From assembly GCF_004522105.1 (NCBI RefSeq), contig NZ_SPUJ01000007.1, positions 182,559-246,558 of the forward strand: a stretch of DNA of 64,000 bases, given 5' to 3'. The notes beneath the pieces were generated by a model that searched no databases, was not told the DNA's origin, and saw only the letters and a program-made list of their open reading frames with translations. This DNA is from Nocardioides sp. 1609 (GTDB lineage Bacteria > Actinomycetota > Actinomycetes > Propionibacteriales > Nocardioidaceae). Positions 25,555 through 33,409 of this stretch are shown one piece after another (the first letter of the stretch is position 1; every line of letters begins with the position of its first letter). The position numbers and the translations under genes were made by a program.

Positions 25555-25630
25555 TGGACGGACCGCGTCACCGGGCGGTGTTGGGGCAAACCGCCCCGGA
25601 CGGGGTGCGCAGCCAGCCATACTCGCCGCC

Positions 25631-27151
25631 ATGCGATGCCTGCCGACGCGAGTCCTGGTCCTGGTGCTCCTGGTCTCGACGTGGCTCGTCGCCGCGATCG
25701 CTCCGTCAGTCGCCGACCCGGGGTTCAGACTGCCCTTCGAGCCCGGCCGACAGTTCCCCATCACCCAGGGCCCGGGCGCGCACGCCGCGGGTCCGTACCC
25801 CGACTACAACCGTCACGCGGTCGACTTCGCTCTGCCGAGCGGCACCCCGGTGCTGGCTTCGGCCGGGGGGACGATCCAGTTCGAGGGATACGACTCGACC
25901 GGGGCGATCCAGGTCCGTGTCGACCACGGGGGCGACCGCTGCACTCAGTACGTTCACCTGAGCCGGACGATCATCGATCGCGGCCAGACCGTGCAACGCG
26001 GGCAGCTCCTCGGGTACAGCGGCAGCACCGGCATCAGCTCGGGCCCGCACCTGCACTGGAACATGGTCTACTGCTCGACCCAGCGCTCTCGGGAGGTCGT
26101 CAACACCCTGGAGATGGGCACCAGCTATCCCATCGGCACCTCCGCACGCAGCCAGAACACGGCGGGCAACGACCCGGTCGGCAGCTTCGACGAGCTGGTG
26201 AGCCCGGCACCGGGCGTGGTCCGGGTCCGCGGGTGGGCCCTCGACCGGGACAACCCCGGCGCGGCGACCGGCATCCACGTCTACGTCGGCGGGCCCGCCG
26301 GCAGCGCCGGGGCCCGCGGCTTCGACATCGGGCCGGCGGCGGCGTCCCGACCCGACGTCGCGAACGCCTACCCCGGTGTCGGCGAGCGCCACGGGTTCGA
26401 CGTCTCGCTGGAGGTCGGGGCCGGGAGGCTGCCGGTGTACGTCTACGCGATCAACCTCGCCGGCAGCGGTGGCTCGAACGTGCTCCTCGGCCGTCGCGAC
26501 GTGACGGTGTCGAACCCCGACCCCGTCGGGTCACTCGACAGCGTCAGCTCACCTCAGGGCGGCGAGCTGCACGTCGGCGGCTGGACCTTCGATCCGAGCA
26601 ACCCCCGCGAGGCCACCGGATTCCACGTGTACGTCGGCGGGCCGGCGGGCGACCCACGGGCGGAGAGCTTCGACCTCGGTCTCGCGTCGGTGTCGCGCCC
26701 CGACGTCGGCCGGGTGTACCCCGCTGCCGGGGAGGCCCACGGCTTCGACACCACGTTCCCGACGGGGAAGGTGGGGTTGCAGCCCGTGTTCGTCTACGGC
26801 ATCGACACCGGGCCGGGTGACAACGTCCTGATCGGCTCCGGCACCGTCGAGATCGGAGTCGGCCCGCCCCGGATCGGCGCCACGAAGCGGGCCTCCGTCG
26901 TGGGCCGGCCGGCTGCAGGAAGAACAGTGCGGGCCGGCTCCACCTCGTGGACGGTGCGCAGCGTCACCGTGCGGTACCAGTGGTTCCGGGACGGGAAGCC
27001 GGTCGCGGGTGCGACCAGGTCGACGTACCGGGTGAGGAAGGCCGACCGCGCGAAGCGCATCAAGGTGCGCGTCGAGGCGACGCGTGCCGGCTACGTCTCC
27101 GGGGCGACGACCTCACGAGCGGTCAAGGTCCGCCCACCCCACCGCCGCTGA
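25631..27151 (+). CDS. Secreted M23-family peptidase with two beta repeats and Ig-like tail
   Basis: A 506-residue exported protein. Residues 1-28 form a signal peptide. The M23/LytM domain (about 40-165) has the zinc ligands H62 and D66 (HAVDFALPSG), YVHLS, and the catalytic H140/H142 pair (SGPHLHWNM), so it is probably an active peptidoglycan endopeptidase or a protease of that fold. Two homologous repeats of about 110 residues follow (about 180-285 and 293-395). Each contains DNPGAATGIHVYVGGPAG-like and SRPDVxxxYPxxGExHGFD segments. The C-terminus (about 420-500) resembles an Ig-like cell-wall domain. CATACT lies 7 nt before the ATG. No operon partner is evident. Confidence 0.88.
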   Translation: MRCLPTRVLVLVLLVSTWLVAAIAPSVADPGFRLPFEPGRQFPITQGPGAHAAGPYPDYNRHAVDFALPSGTPVLASAGGTIQFEGYDSTGAIQVRVDHGGDRCTQYVHLSRTIIDRGQTVQRGQLLGYSGSTGISSGPHLHWNMVYCSTQRSREVVNTLEMGTSYPIGTSARSQNTAGNDPVGSFDELVSPAPGVVRVRGWALDRDNPGAATGIHVYVGGPAGSAGARGFDIGPAAASRPDVANAYPGVGERHGFDVSLEVGAGRLPVYVYAINLAGSGGSNVLLGRRDVTVSNPDPVGSLDSVSSPQGGELHVGGWTFDPSNPREATGFHVYVGGPAGDPRAESFDLGLASVSRPDVGRVYPAAGEAHGFDTTFPTGKVGLQPVFVYGIDTGPGDNVLIGSGTVEIGVGPPRIGATKRASVVGRPAAGRTVRAGSTSWTVRSVTVRYQWFRDGKPVAGATRSTYRVRKADRAKRIKVRVEATRAGYVSGATTSRAVKVRPPHRR

Positions 27152-27175
27152 CCGAGCTCGGGTCGCGGCCCCGGG

Positions 27176-28489
27176 TCAGCGGCCGGCCGGGACCCGGTCG
27201 CTGGCGCCGTACAGGTCGACGGGCAGCTCCTCGACGCCGTACACCGCCGAGAGCTTGCGGAAGTCGAGCGCGTCGCGCGGGACGGTGACGGCCAGGTCGG
27301 GGAACCGGACGGCCAGGGCGCGCAGCGCGATCCGCAGCTCCATCCGGGCCAGCTCGGCGCCGACGCAGCGGTGCATGCCGTGGCCGAAGGCGAGGTGGCG
27401 CGTCGGGGCGCGGTGCGGGTCGAAGGTGTCGGGGTCGGCCCCGGCGACCGCGGGGTCGCGGTTGGCGCCGAGCAGCGAGATGCCGACCGCGTCGCCGGCG
27501 CTGATCTGCTGGCCGCCGAGCTCGAGGTCGACCTTGGCGAACCGCAGGAACGCCAGCTGGACGACGGTGAGGTGGCGCAGCAGCTCCTCGACGATCCGGT
27601 CGACGTGGTCGCGCCCGGCGGAGTCGTCGCGCATCATCGCCATCGCCTCGGGGTTCTCGGCGAGCAGGTAGGCGCCGAGGGAGAGCATCGACGCCGACGT
27701 CTCGTAGCCGCCGAGGAAGACACCGTCGGCGATGCCGCCGAGGGTGAGGTCGTCGAGCTCGTCGCCGTGCTCCTTGAGGAGCCCGCCGATCAGTCCGTCG
27801 CCGGGCTCGGCGCGCTGGGCGGCGACCGCCTTGATGAGGAAGTCGCGGGTGTGGGCCGCCGCGCCGAACGCGCCGACGCCGCCCTGCGACAGGTCGAAGC
27901 GGGCGACGCCGAGGCTGTAGAACCGTTCCCGGTCCTCGACCGGGAGACCGAGCAGCTCGCAGATGACCTGGAAGGGCACCGGGAAGGCGAACTCCTTGAC
28001 CAGGTCGACGTGCGGACCGCTCGCCTCCATCGCGTCCAGCCGCTCGTGGACGACGCGCTCGATCTCCGGTTCGAGCCGGGCCAGCCGGCGCATCGTGAAC
28101 TCCGGCGTCAGGTAGCGGCGCAGCGCGGTGTGCAGCGGCGGGTCGGTCATCCCGAGCCCGCCGATCTGCTCCTCGTCGCTGCGGCCCTCCTGGGACACGA
28201 ACTGCCCGATGTCGTTGGAGTACGACGTGCCGTCGGCCAGGGCGGCCCGGGCCTCGTCGTAGCCGCTGACCAACCAGATGTTCTTGCCGAACAGCGTGGC
28301 CAGCTTCTTGACCGGCTCGGCGGCTCGGACCGTCGCCATCTCGGGCAGCGGGTCGAGCCCGTCGCGCTTGAGCGGCATGGTCACCGACGACGGCAGGAAC
28401 CGCATCTTGCGCAGGTCGATCCCGTCGCGCATCGTGCGCTCGAGCAGGAACTTCCCGGCGCGCTGCTTGACCGCCTCGACGAACCTCAT
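27176..28489 (-). CDS. Cytochrome P450
   Basis: A 437-residue P450. The haem-binding loop is FGHGMHRCVGAELAR (368-382) with Cys375 as the axial ligand. The I-helix motif is GGYETS (260-265), with Thr264 positioned for oxygen activation, and a K-helix ExxR is at EELLR (301-305). The N-terminal 45 residues are basic and amphipathic, without a membrane anchor, as in soluble bacterial class I P450s. The substrate is unknown; no ferredoxin or reductase gene is adjacent, so electrons must come from elsewhere in the genome. It is downstream of dps on the same strand, separated by a strong palindrome. Confidence 0.92.
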   Translation of the reverse strand: MRFVEAVKQRAGKFLLERTMRDGIDLRKMRFLPSSVTMPLKRDGLDPLPEMATVRAAEPVKKLATLFGKNIWLVSGYDEARAALADGTSYSNDIGQFVSQEGRSDEEQIGGLGMTDPPLHTALRRYLTPEFTMRRLARLEPEIERVVHERLDAMEASGPHVDLVKEFAFPVPFQVICELLGLPVEDRERFYSLGVARFDLSQGGVGAFGAAAHTRDFLIKAVAAQRAEPGDGLIGGLLKEHGDELDDLTLGGIADGVFLGGYETSASMLSLGAYLLAENPEAMAMMRDDSAGRDHVDRIVEELLRHLTVVQLAFLRFAKVDLELGGQQISAGDAVGISLLGANRDPAVAGADPDTFDPHRAPTRHLAFGHGMHRCVGAELARMELRIALRALAVRFPDLAVTVPRDALDFRKLSAVYGVEELPVDLYGASDRVPAGR

Positions 28490-28522
28490 GGGTGTATTGG
28501 ATCAGACGGCGCGCGGTGTACG

Positions 28523-28542
28523 CCTCGGGACGTGCCCCGAGG
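28523..28542. other. Small hairpin upstream of the P450 gene
   Basis: CCTCGGG and CCCGAGG form a perfect 7-bp stem with a 6-nt loop, 34 bp upstream of the P450 start. It could fold in the leader or be an operator; nothing more can be said. Confidence 0.3.
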
Positions 28543-28589
28543 TGACCCTGGCCTCACCCCGGCGACCGCCGAGATGCGGGGCCCGACCC

Positions 28590-28656
28590 GGGGTAGTCCC
28601 GGACGAACGGCCCCACCTCTCGGCGATTTCCGGGGCCGATCGTCCGGGACTACCCC
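28590..28656. repeat. 67-bp near-perfect palindrome after dps
   Basis: Arms of 25 bp (28590-28614 and 28632-28656) with one mismatch and a 17-nt loop. The arms start with GGGGTAGTCCCGGACGA. It lies 26 bp after the dps stop and may terminate dps transcription. The rest of the 28490-28682 gap contains no plausible gene. Confidence 0.7.
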
Positions 28657-28682
28657 CGGCCGCCACCCACCCCCGTGGCGGA

Positions 28683-29213
28683 TCAGGGGGCGATGTTCTC
28701 CGGGACGCTCGCGCCGGCGGTGCGGTTCTCGGCGTCGACCATCCACGCGAGCTGCTCGATGCGCTCGATGATCGTGTGCAGCAGGTCGGCGGTGGTGGGG
28801 TCCTCGGCGTCGACGTCGTCGTGGATCCGACGCGCGGTCGCGGAGACGCCGTACAGCGCGCCGACGACCAGGTCGACGGTCGCGGCGGTGTCGACCTCGC
28901 CGGCCGGGAAGGCGGCCAGGCTCGACTGGTGACCGACCGTGGCGGCTCGGGCGTCCGGCGTGACGTAGACGGCACGCATCCGCTCCGCGACGTCGTCGCC
29001 GAACGCGCGGGCGGCCTCGACGATCTCGTCGAGCTGGAGGTGGAGGTCGCGGAAGTTCTTGCCGACGACGTTCCAGTGCGCCTGCTTGCCCTGGAGGTGC
29101 AGGTCGGTGATGTCGACGAGCAGCTGCTGCAGGTGGGTGGCGAGCTGGGTGGAGGCCCGGAAGGCGGGGTGGGAGGAGTGCACGGTCTTGTGGCGGTCGG
29201 TCATCTGCGTCAT
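28683..29213 (-). CDS. dps: Dps-family DNA-protecting ferritin
   Basis: A 176-residue Dps protein, which forms a dodecameric shell that binds DNA, oxidises Fe(II) with peroxide and stores iron. The interface ferroxidase residues align with E. coli Dps: H46 and W47 (QAHWNVVG), H58, D62, D73 and E77. The N-terminal MTQMTDRHKTVHSS tail is short and moderately basic. ATG 29213 is used because CATTGT (-10) lies 7 nt upstream on the coding strand; ATG 29204 is an alternative. A PerR/Fur-type palindrome overlaps the -35 region and an iron-box-like sequence lies just upstream, consistent with peroxide and iron control. Confidence 0.93.
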   Translation of the reverse strand: MTQMTDRHKTVHSSHPAFRASTQLATHLQQLLVDITDLHLQGKQAHWNVVGKNFRDLHLQLDEIVEAARAFGDDVAERMRAVYVTPDARAATVGHQSSLAAFPAGEVDTAATVDLVVGALYGVSATARRIHDDVDAEDPTTADLLHTIIERIEQLAWMVDAENRTAGASVPENIAP

Positions 29214-29220
29214 GACGGTG

Positions 29221-29250
29221 ACAATGCCAGGCTTTCTGGAATGATTCCAG
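29221..29250 (-). promoter_or_regulatory. dps promoter with PerR/Fur-type 7-1-7 box
   Basis: The -10 CATTGT is at 29221-29226. At 29236-29250 the sequence CTGGAAT-G-ATTCCAG is a perfect 7-1-7 inverted repeat with the GAATNATTC core typical of PerR-like Fur-family boxes, placed over the -35 position. Adjacent 29255-29269 reads GTAGGTGAGCCTTGC on the coding strand, resembling half of an IdeR/DtxR iron box. Confidence 0.65.
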
Positions 29251-29308
29251 GAAAGCAAGGCTCACCTACCCCCGGGCCGCCTGGGCCGGCCGACCCTCGG
29301 GTGCCCCA

Positions 29309-29377
29309 CGCGTGCAATTGCCCACGCTCGCTCGGTTGCGCCGCGCAGAACTGGCCCAGGGAGTGCAATTGCACGCG
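29309..29377. repeat. 59-bp GCAATTGC-bounded element, copy 2
   Basis: GCAATTGC at 29314 and again at 29365, exactly 59 bp end to end as in copy 1 (9875-9933). The outer 13 bp (29309-29321 with 29365-29377) are a perfect inverted repeat; the interior is only partly palindromic. It lies just 3' of tsaD and upstream of dps. Confidence 0.65.
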
Positions 29378-29409
29378 CGGGGCGGTGCCCGGTCACCCGC
29401 GCACGACGC

Positions 29410-30456
29410 TCAGGCGCCCGTCGTCATCGCCTGCAGCTGGGCGAGCTCGAGCGGGACCGAGGAGCGGGCGCCGAGCTCGGGGACGGACGGCGGGGCGCCG
29501 TCGCGGACCAGCAGGTCGCCGATGGCGGCGATCATCGCGCCGTTGTCGGTGCACAGGCGCATGGGCGGCACCCGCAGCTCGATGCCGGCCTCGGCGCAGC
29601 GCTGCTCGGCGAGCGAGCGGACACGGGAGTTGGCGGCGACGCCGCCGACGATGACGAGGGTGTCGACCCGCTCCTGGCGGCAGGCGCGGATCGCCTTGGT
29701 GACGACGGTGTCGGCCACGCACTCCTGGAACGACGCCGCGATGTCGGCCACCGAGACGCCCGGGTCGCGCGGCGCGGCGACGTAGCGGGCGACCGCCGAC
29801 TTGAGGCCCGAGAACGAGAAGCCGAGTGCCGGGTCGCGCGGGCCCATCAGCGGCCGGGTGAACCGGACGGCGGCCGGGTCGCCGTCGACGGAGACCCGGT
29901 CGATCGACGGACCACCCGGGTAGGGCAGGCCGAGCAGCCGCGCGACCTTGTCGAACGCCTCCCCGGCGGCGTCGTCGAGGGTGTCGGACAGGTGCACGAT
30001 CGGCGTCCGCACCAGGTCCTCCACGGCGAGCAGGCTGGTGTGCCCGCCGCTGACGATGAGCACGATGCTGCGCTCGGGCAGCGGGCCGTGCACGAGGGTG
30101 TCGGCGGCGGCGTGCCCGGCGAGGTGGTGGACGCCGTACAGCGGGACGCCGAGGGCGAGCGCGGTCGCCTTCGCCGCCGCCACCCCCACGTGCAGGGCGG
30201 TGGCGAGACCCGGCCCGGCCGTCACCGCGACCGCCCCGACCTGGTGCCACGCGAGGCCGGCGTCCTCGAGCGCGGTGCGCATCGTCGGCACCATCGCCTG
30301 CACGTGCGCCCGCGCCGCGATCTCGGGGACGACGCCGCCGAACAGCACGTGCTCGTCGATGCTCGACGCGAGCGCCTCACCGAGCAGGACGCCGTCGCGC
30401 ACGAACCCCACGCCGGTCTCGTCGCACGAGGTCTCGATGCCCATCACGATCGTCAC
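29410..30456 (-). CDS. tsaD: tRNA N6-threonylcarbamoyladenosine transferase subunit TsaD
   Basis: A 348-residue Kae1/TsaD protein that transfers threonylcarbamoyl to A37 of ANN-decoding tRNAs together with TsaB and TsaE. Signature segments: MGIETSCDETGVGFV near the N-terminus, the metal-binding VHHLAGHAAA (about 112-121), SGGHTSLLAVEDL (about 139-151), FSFSGLKSAVARYV and VGGVAANSRVR plus CTDNGAMIA near the C-terminus. GTG 30456 is chosen as start (GAGAAT 6 nt upstream); ATG 30444 would remove four residues. tsaB and tsaE are not in the window on this side; the next gene downstream is dps. Confidence 0.96.
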   Translation of the reverse strand: MTIVMGIETSCDETGVGFVRDGVLLGEALASSIDEHVLFGGVVPEIAARAHVQAMVPTMRTALEDAGLAWHQVGAVAVTAGPGLATALHVGVAAAKATALALGVPLYGVHHLAGHAAADTLVHGPLPERSIVLIVSGGHTSLLAVEDLVRTPIVHLSDTLDDAAGEAFDKVARLLGLPYPGGPSIDRVSVDGDPAAVRFTRPLMGPRDPALGFSFSGLKSAVARYVAAPRDPGVSVADIAASFQECVADTVVTKAIRACRQERVDTLVIVGGVAANSRVRSLAEQRCAEAGIELRVPPMRLCTDNGAMIAAIGDLLVRDGAPPSVPELGARSSVPLELAQLQAMTTGA

Positions 30457-30495
30457 GCACCGATTCTCGCAGCCACGACGACGGCACCGGGAGCA

Positions 30496-30571
30496 GGTTC
30501 CCCCGGCCCCGACACCGGCCCCGACCCCGGCCCGGACCCCGGCCCCGACCCGGCCCGGCCCGGACCCCGGT
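30496..30571. repeat. Low-complexity CCCCGGCCC tandem tract
   Basis: Degenerate repeats of CCCCGGCCCCGAC and CCCGGCCCGGA fill the gap between the stop of the flavo/Fe-S protein gene and the start of tsaD. No gene is visible in it. Confidence 0.6.
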
Positions 30572-33409
30572 TCACGCCAGGGCCTCGGCGAGCACCTCCA
30601 GCACGTGCCGGTAGGACCGGCCGGTCGCGCGCGACAGGCCGATCTCGCAGGTGCGGTTGCCGCTGACGTAGGCGTCGAAGCCGCCACCGCCCGCCTCCAG
30701 GGCCGCGACCTCGGCGGCCTCGGGTGCGGTCGCGGCGGCGGTCAGCTCGGGGTGCAGCAGGCCACGGTCGCCGGCGAAGCCGCAGCAGCCCCACGCGGTC
30801 GGGACGACGACGTCGTCGGCCACCGCCGCAGCGAGCCGCAGCAGCGCGCCGGTGGAGCCGAGCGCGGTGCTCGAGCAGGTGGGGTGGACGGCGACGCGGC
30901 CGAGCCGCCGCGACGACGGCACCGGCGGCAGGTGGGGCAGCACCCGGTCGACGACGAAGTCGAGGACGTCGACGACGTCGTGGCCGGCGTCGGCCACCAG
31001 GATCTCGAGGCCCTCGGTGCACGAGCTCGCCTCGACGACGACCGGCAGCCCGCGGTCGGGCTCCAGCGCGGCCCGCACCCGCTCGCCCATCCGGCGGTGA
31101 CCCTCGAGGTGGCCCTTGGACTTCCACGGCGTCCCGCAGCACAGGTCGGCCATCGCACCGGGCCCGGACGGCGTCCGCAACCGGACCCCGGCGCGTTCGC
31201 ACAGCGCCCGGAACGCCGTCCCGGCGCCGCCGCCGAACATGGTGCCGACGCAGGAGGCGAACCAGACGGCGTCCGCGTCGGGCGCGACGAGGTCGACCCG
31301 CCTCGGGCCGCCGCGACCGAGCCCGGGGCCGTACTCGGGGAGCGTGTCGTGGTCGACCACCCGCCGGGCCGCACGGGACGTCGCCGCGGCCGCCCCCGGC
31401 GCCCGGGCGGCGAGCGTGAGGCCGGCCGAGGCGGCGCGCGTCGTCGCCGACCAGTGGTTCGCGGCGAACGCCCAGCCCTGCTGCTCGGCACGCGAGCCGT
31501 CCTCGGCGCGCAGCCGGCGCACCAGCGCACCGGTGTCGATGAGCACGGGGCAGGCGGTCGCGCACATGCCGTCGGCGGCGCAGGTGTCGATGCCGTCGTA
31601 CTCGTAGTCCTCGCGCAGGCTCGCGGCCAGGTCGTGGTCGCCGCGCTGCTGCGCCGCGGCCATCTCGCGCCGCGCGACGATCCGCTGCCGCGGGGTGAGG
31701 GTGATCGAGCGGGACGGGCAGACCGGCTCGCAGAAGCCGCACTCGACACACCGGTCGACCTCCTCCTCCACGGGCGGCGCGGTCTTGAGGTCGCGCAGCC
31801 ACGCGCGGTCGTCGTCGGTGACCACCGAGCCCGGGTTGAGCAGGCCGCGCGGGTCGAAGAGCCGCTTGACGGCGTGCATCACCGCCGCGAGCTCGGCGCC
31901 GTACTGCCGCTCGACGAACGGCGCCATGATCCGGCCCGTGCCGTGCTCGGCCTTGAGGGTGCCGTCGAGGCCGAGCACCAGGTCGACCATGTCGGTGGTG
32001 AACGCCTCGTAGCGGGCCATGTCGGCCGCGGAGTCGAAGCGCTCGTTGAGCAGGAAGTGCAGGTTGCCGTCGCGGGCGTGCCCGAAGATCACCGAACCCT
32101 TGTAGCCGTGCGCGGCGAACAGGCCGACCAGGCCGGTGCTCAGCTCGCCGAGCCGCCCGACGGGGACGGCGACGTCCTCGAGCAGCGCGTTGGTGCCCGG
32201 GGGACGGGCGCCGGCGACGGCGCTGAAGAGACCCTTGCGGGTGCGCCAGAGGCGACCGCGCTCGACGGCGTCGCCGGTGAGCTCGAGCGGCACCGACAGC
32301 GGGAGGTCGCCCAGCGGACCCTCGGCGGCGGCCCGCAGCGCCGCGAGCTCCTCGGTCGTCGCGGCCTGCAGCTCCACCAGCAGGGCGGCGTGGTCGCCCA
32401 CCCCGGCCGCGTCGAGCCGGCCGATCGCCTCCGGCCGCTGCGGGTCGAGCGCGGCGACCCGCAGCGAGGCGGCGTCCAGCAGCTCGGCGGTCGCGACGCC
32501 GGTGGCCAGGATCTCCGGCACCAGCGCCGAGGCGGTCGCGAGGTCGGGGAGCACCAGGAGCCCGGTCGCCGCGTGCGGCAGCACGTCGACGGTGCGCAGC
32601 ACGGCCGAGGCGACGAAGCCGAGGGTCCCCTCGCTGCCGACCATCAGCTTCACCAGGACGTCGACCGGCTCGTCGGCGTCCAGGAAGGCGTTGAGGCCGT
32701 AGCCCATCGTGTTCTTGATCGCGAAGAGCCGGCGCAGCGTCGCCACCGAGGCGGCGTCGCCACGGACCCGGTCCCGCAGCCGCAGCAACCCCTCGTGCAG
32801 CTCCGGCTCGGCCGAGCGCAGCGCCCGGTCCGCGTCCGGCGCCGCCGAGTCGACCACGGTGCCCGACGGCAGCACGACGACCATCGACTCGACGGTCGCG
32901 TACGAGCTGAGCTCGGTGCCGCACTGCATCCCGGAGGAGTTGTTGGCGATGACCCCGCCGAGGGTGCAGGCGATCTCGGAGGCCGGGTCCGGCCCGATCT
33001 TGCGACGGTACGGCGCCAGCCGGGCGTTGACGGCCCGGACCGTCACCCCCGGTTGCACGCGGACCCGCGCGCCGCCGTCCAGCACCTCGACGGCGCCGGC
33101 GCCCGCGAAGGCGTGGCGGACGTCGACCAGCACGCTGTCGCTGAGGGCCTGGCCCGAGAGCGAGGTGCCACCGCTGCGGAAGGTCAGCGGGACGCCGAGC
33201 ACCCCGCACGCCCGCATCACCTCGGCGACCTCGCCGGCGTCGCCGGGCGTGGCCACGGCCTGCGGGTGCAGCAGGTAGTGCGACGCGTCGTGGGCGCGCA
33301 CCGCCAGGTCGAGCGGGCGCCCGGTGACCCCGCAGCCGGAGTCACCGAGCGCCGCGACCAGCCGGTCGGCCAGCCGATCGACGGGGGAGGGGTCGGCCGT
33401 GACGCTCAG
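30572..33409 (-). CDS. D-lactate dehydrogenase-like FAD/iron-sulfur protein (GlcD-CCG fusion)
   Basis: A 945-residue fusion enzyme. An FAD_binding_4 (PCMH) domain lies at about 40-250 (FRSGGTSLSGQALSD, NNSSGMQCGT) and an FAD-oxidase C domain at about 270-530 (FGHARDGNLHFLLNERFD, EHGTGRIM). Two ferredoxin-type clusters follow: CVECGFCEPVCPS (about 555) and CAADGMCATACPV (about 610). Two CCG domains (CCGTPWKSKG, GCCGFAGD) end the protein. Such proteins oxidise D-2-hydroxyacids (D-lactate, D-2-hydroxyglutarate, glycolate) and pass electrons to the respiratory chain. No ATG/GTG is suitably placed; a CTG at 33409, overlapping the GMC stop (CTGA) and preceded by GGAAGGG, is the likely start. Confidence 0.88.
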   Translation of the reverse strand: MSVTADPSPVDRLADRLVAALGDSGCGVTGRPLDLAVRAHDASHYLLHPQAVATPGDAGEVAEVMRACGVLGVPLTFRSGGTSLSGQALSDSVLVDVRHAFAGAGAVEVLDGGARVRVQPGVTVRAVNARLAPYRRKIGPDPASEIACTLGGVIANNSSGMQCGTELSSYATVESMVVVLPSGTVVDSAAPDADRALRSAEPELHEGLLRLRDRVRGDAASVATLRRLFAIKNTMGYGLNAFLDADEPVDVLVKLMVGSEGTLGFVASAVLRTVDVLPHAATGLLVLPDLATASALVPEILATGVATAELLDAASLRVAALDPQRPEAIGRLDAAGVGDHAALLVELQAATTEELAALRAAAEGPLGDLPLSVPLELTGDAVERGRLWRTRKGLFSAVAGARPPGTNALLEDVAVPVGRLGELSTGLVGLFAAHGYKGSVIFGHARDGNLHFLLNERFDSAADMARYEAFTTDMVDLVLGLDGTLKAEHGTGRIMAPFVERQYGAELAAVMHAVKRLFDPRGLLNPGSVVTDDDRAWLRDLKTAPPVEEEVDRCVECGFCEPVCPSRSITLTPRQRIVARREMAAAQQRGDHDLAASLREDYEYDGIDTCAADGMCATACPVLIDTGALVRRLRAEDGSRAEQQGWAFAANHWSATTRAASAGLTLAARAPGAAAATSRAARRVVDHDTLPEYGPGLGRGGPRRVDLVAPDADAVWFASCVGTMFGGGAGTAFRALCERAGVRLRTPSGPGAMADLCCGTPWKSKGHLEGHRRMGERVRAALEPDRGLPVVVEASSCTEGLEILVADAGHDVVDVLDFVVDRVLPHLPPVPSSRRLGRVAVHPTCSSTALGSTGALLRLAAAVADDVVVPTAWGCCGFAGDRGLLHPELTAAATAPEAAEVAALEAGGGGFDAYVSGNRTCEIGLSRATGRSYRHVLEVLAEALA

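Noticed and set aside
30496..30571. CCCCGGCCC tract considered as a CRISPR-like or coding repeat
   Set aside because: Units are short, degenerate and without spacers; this is simple low-complexity sequence.
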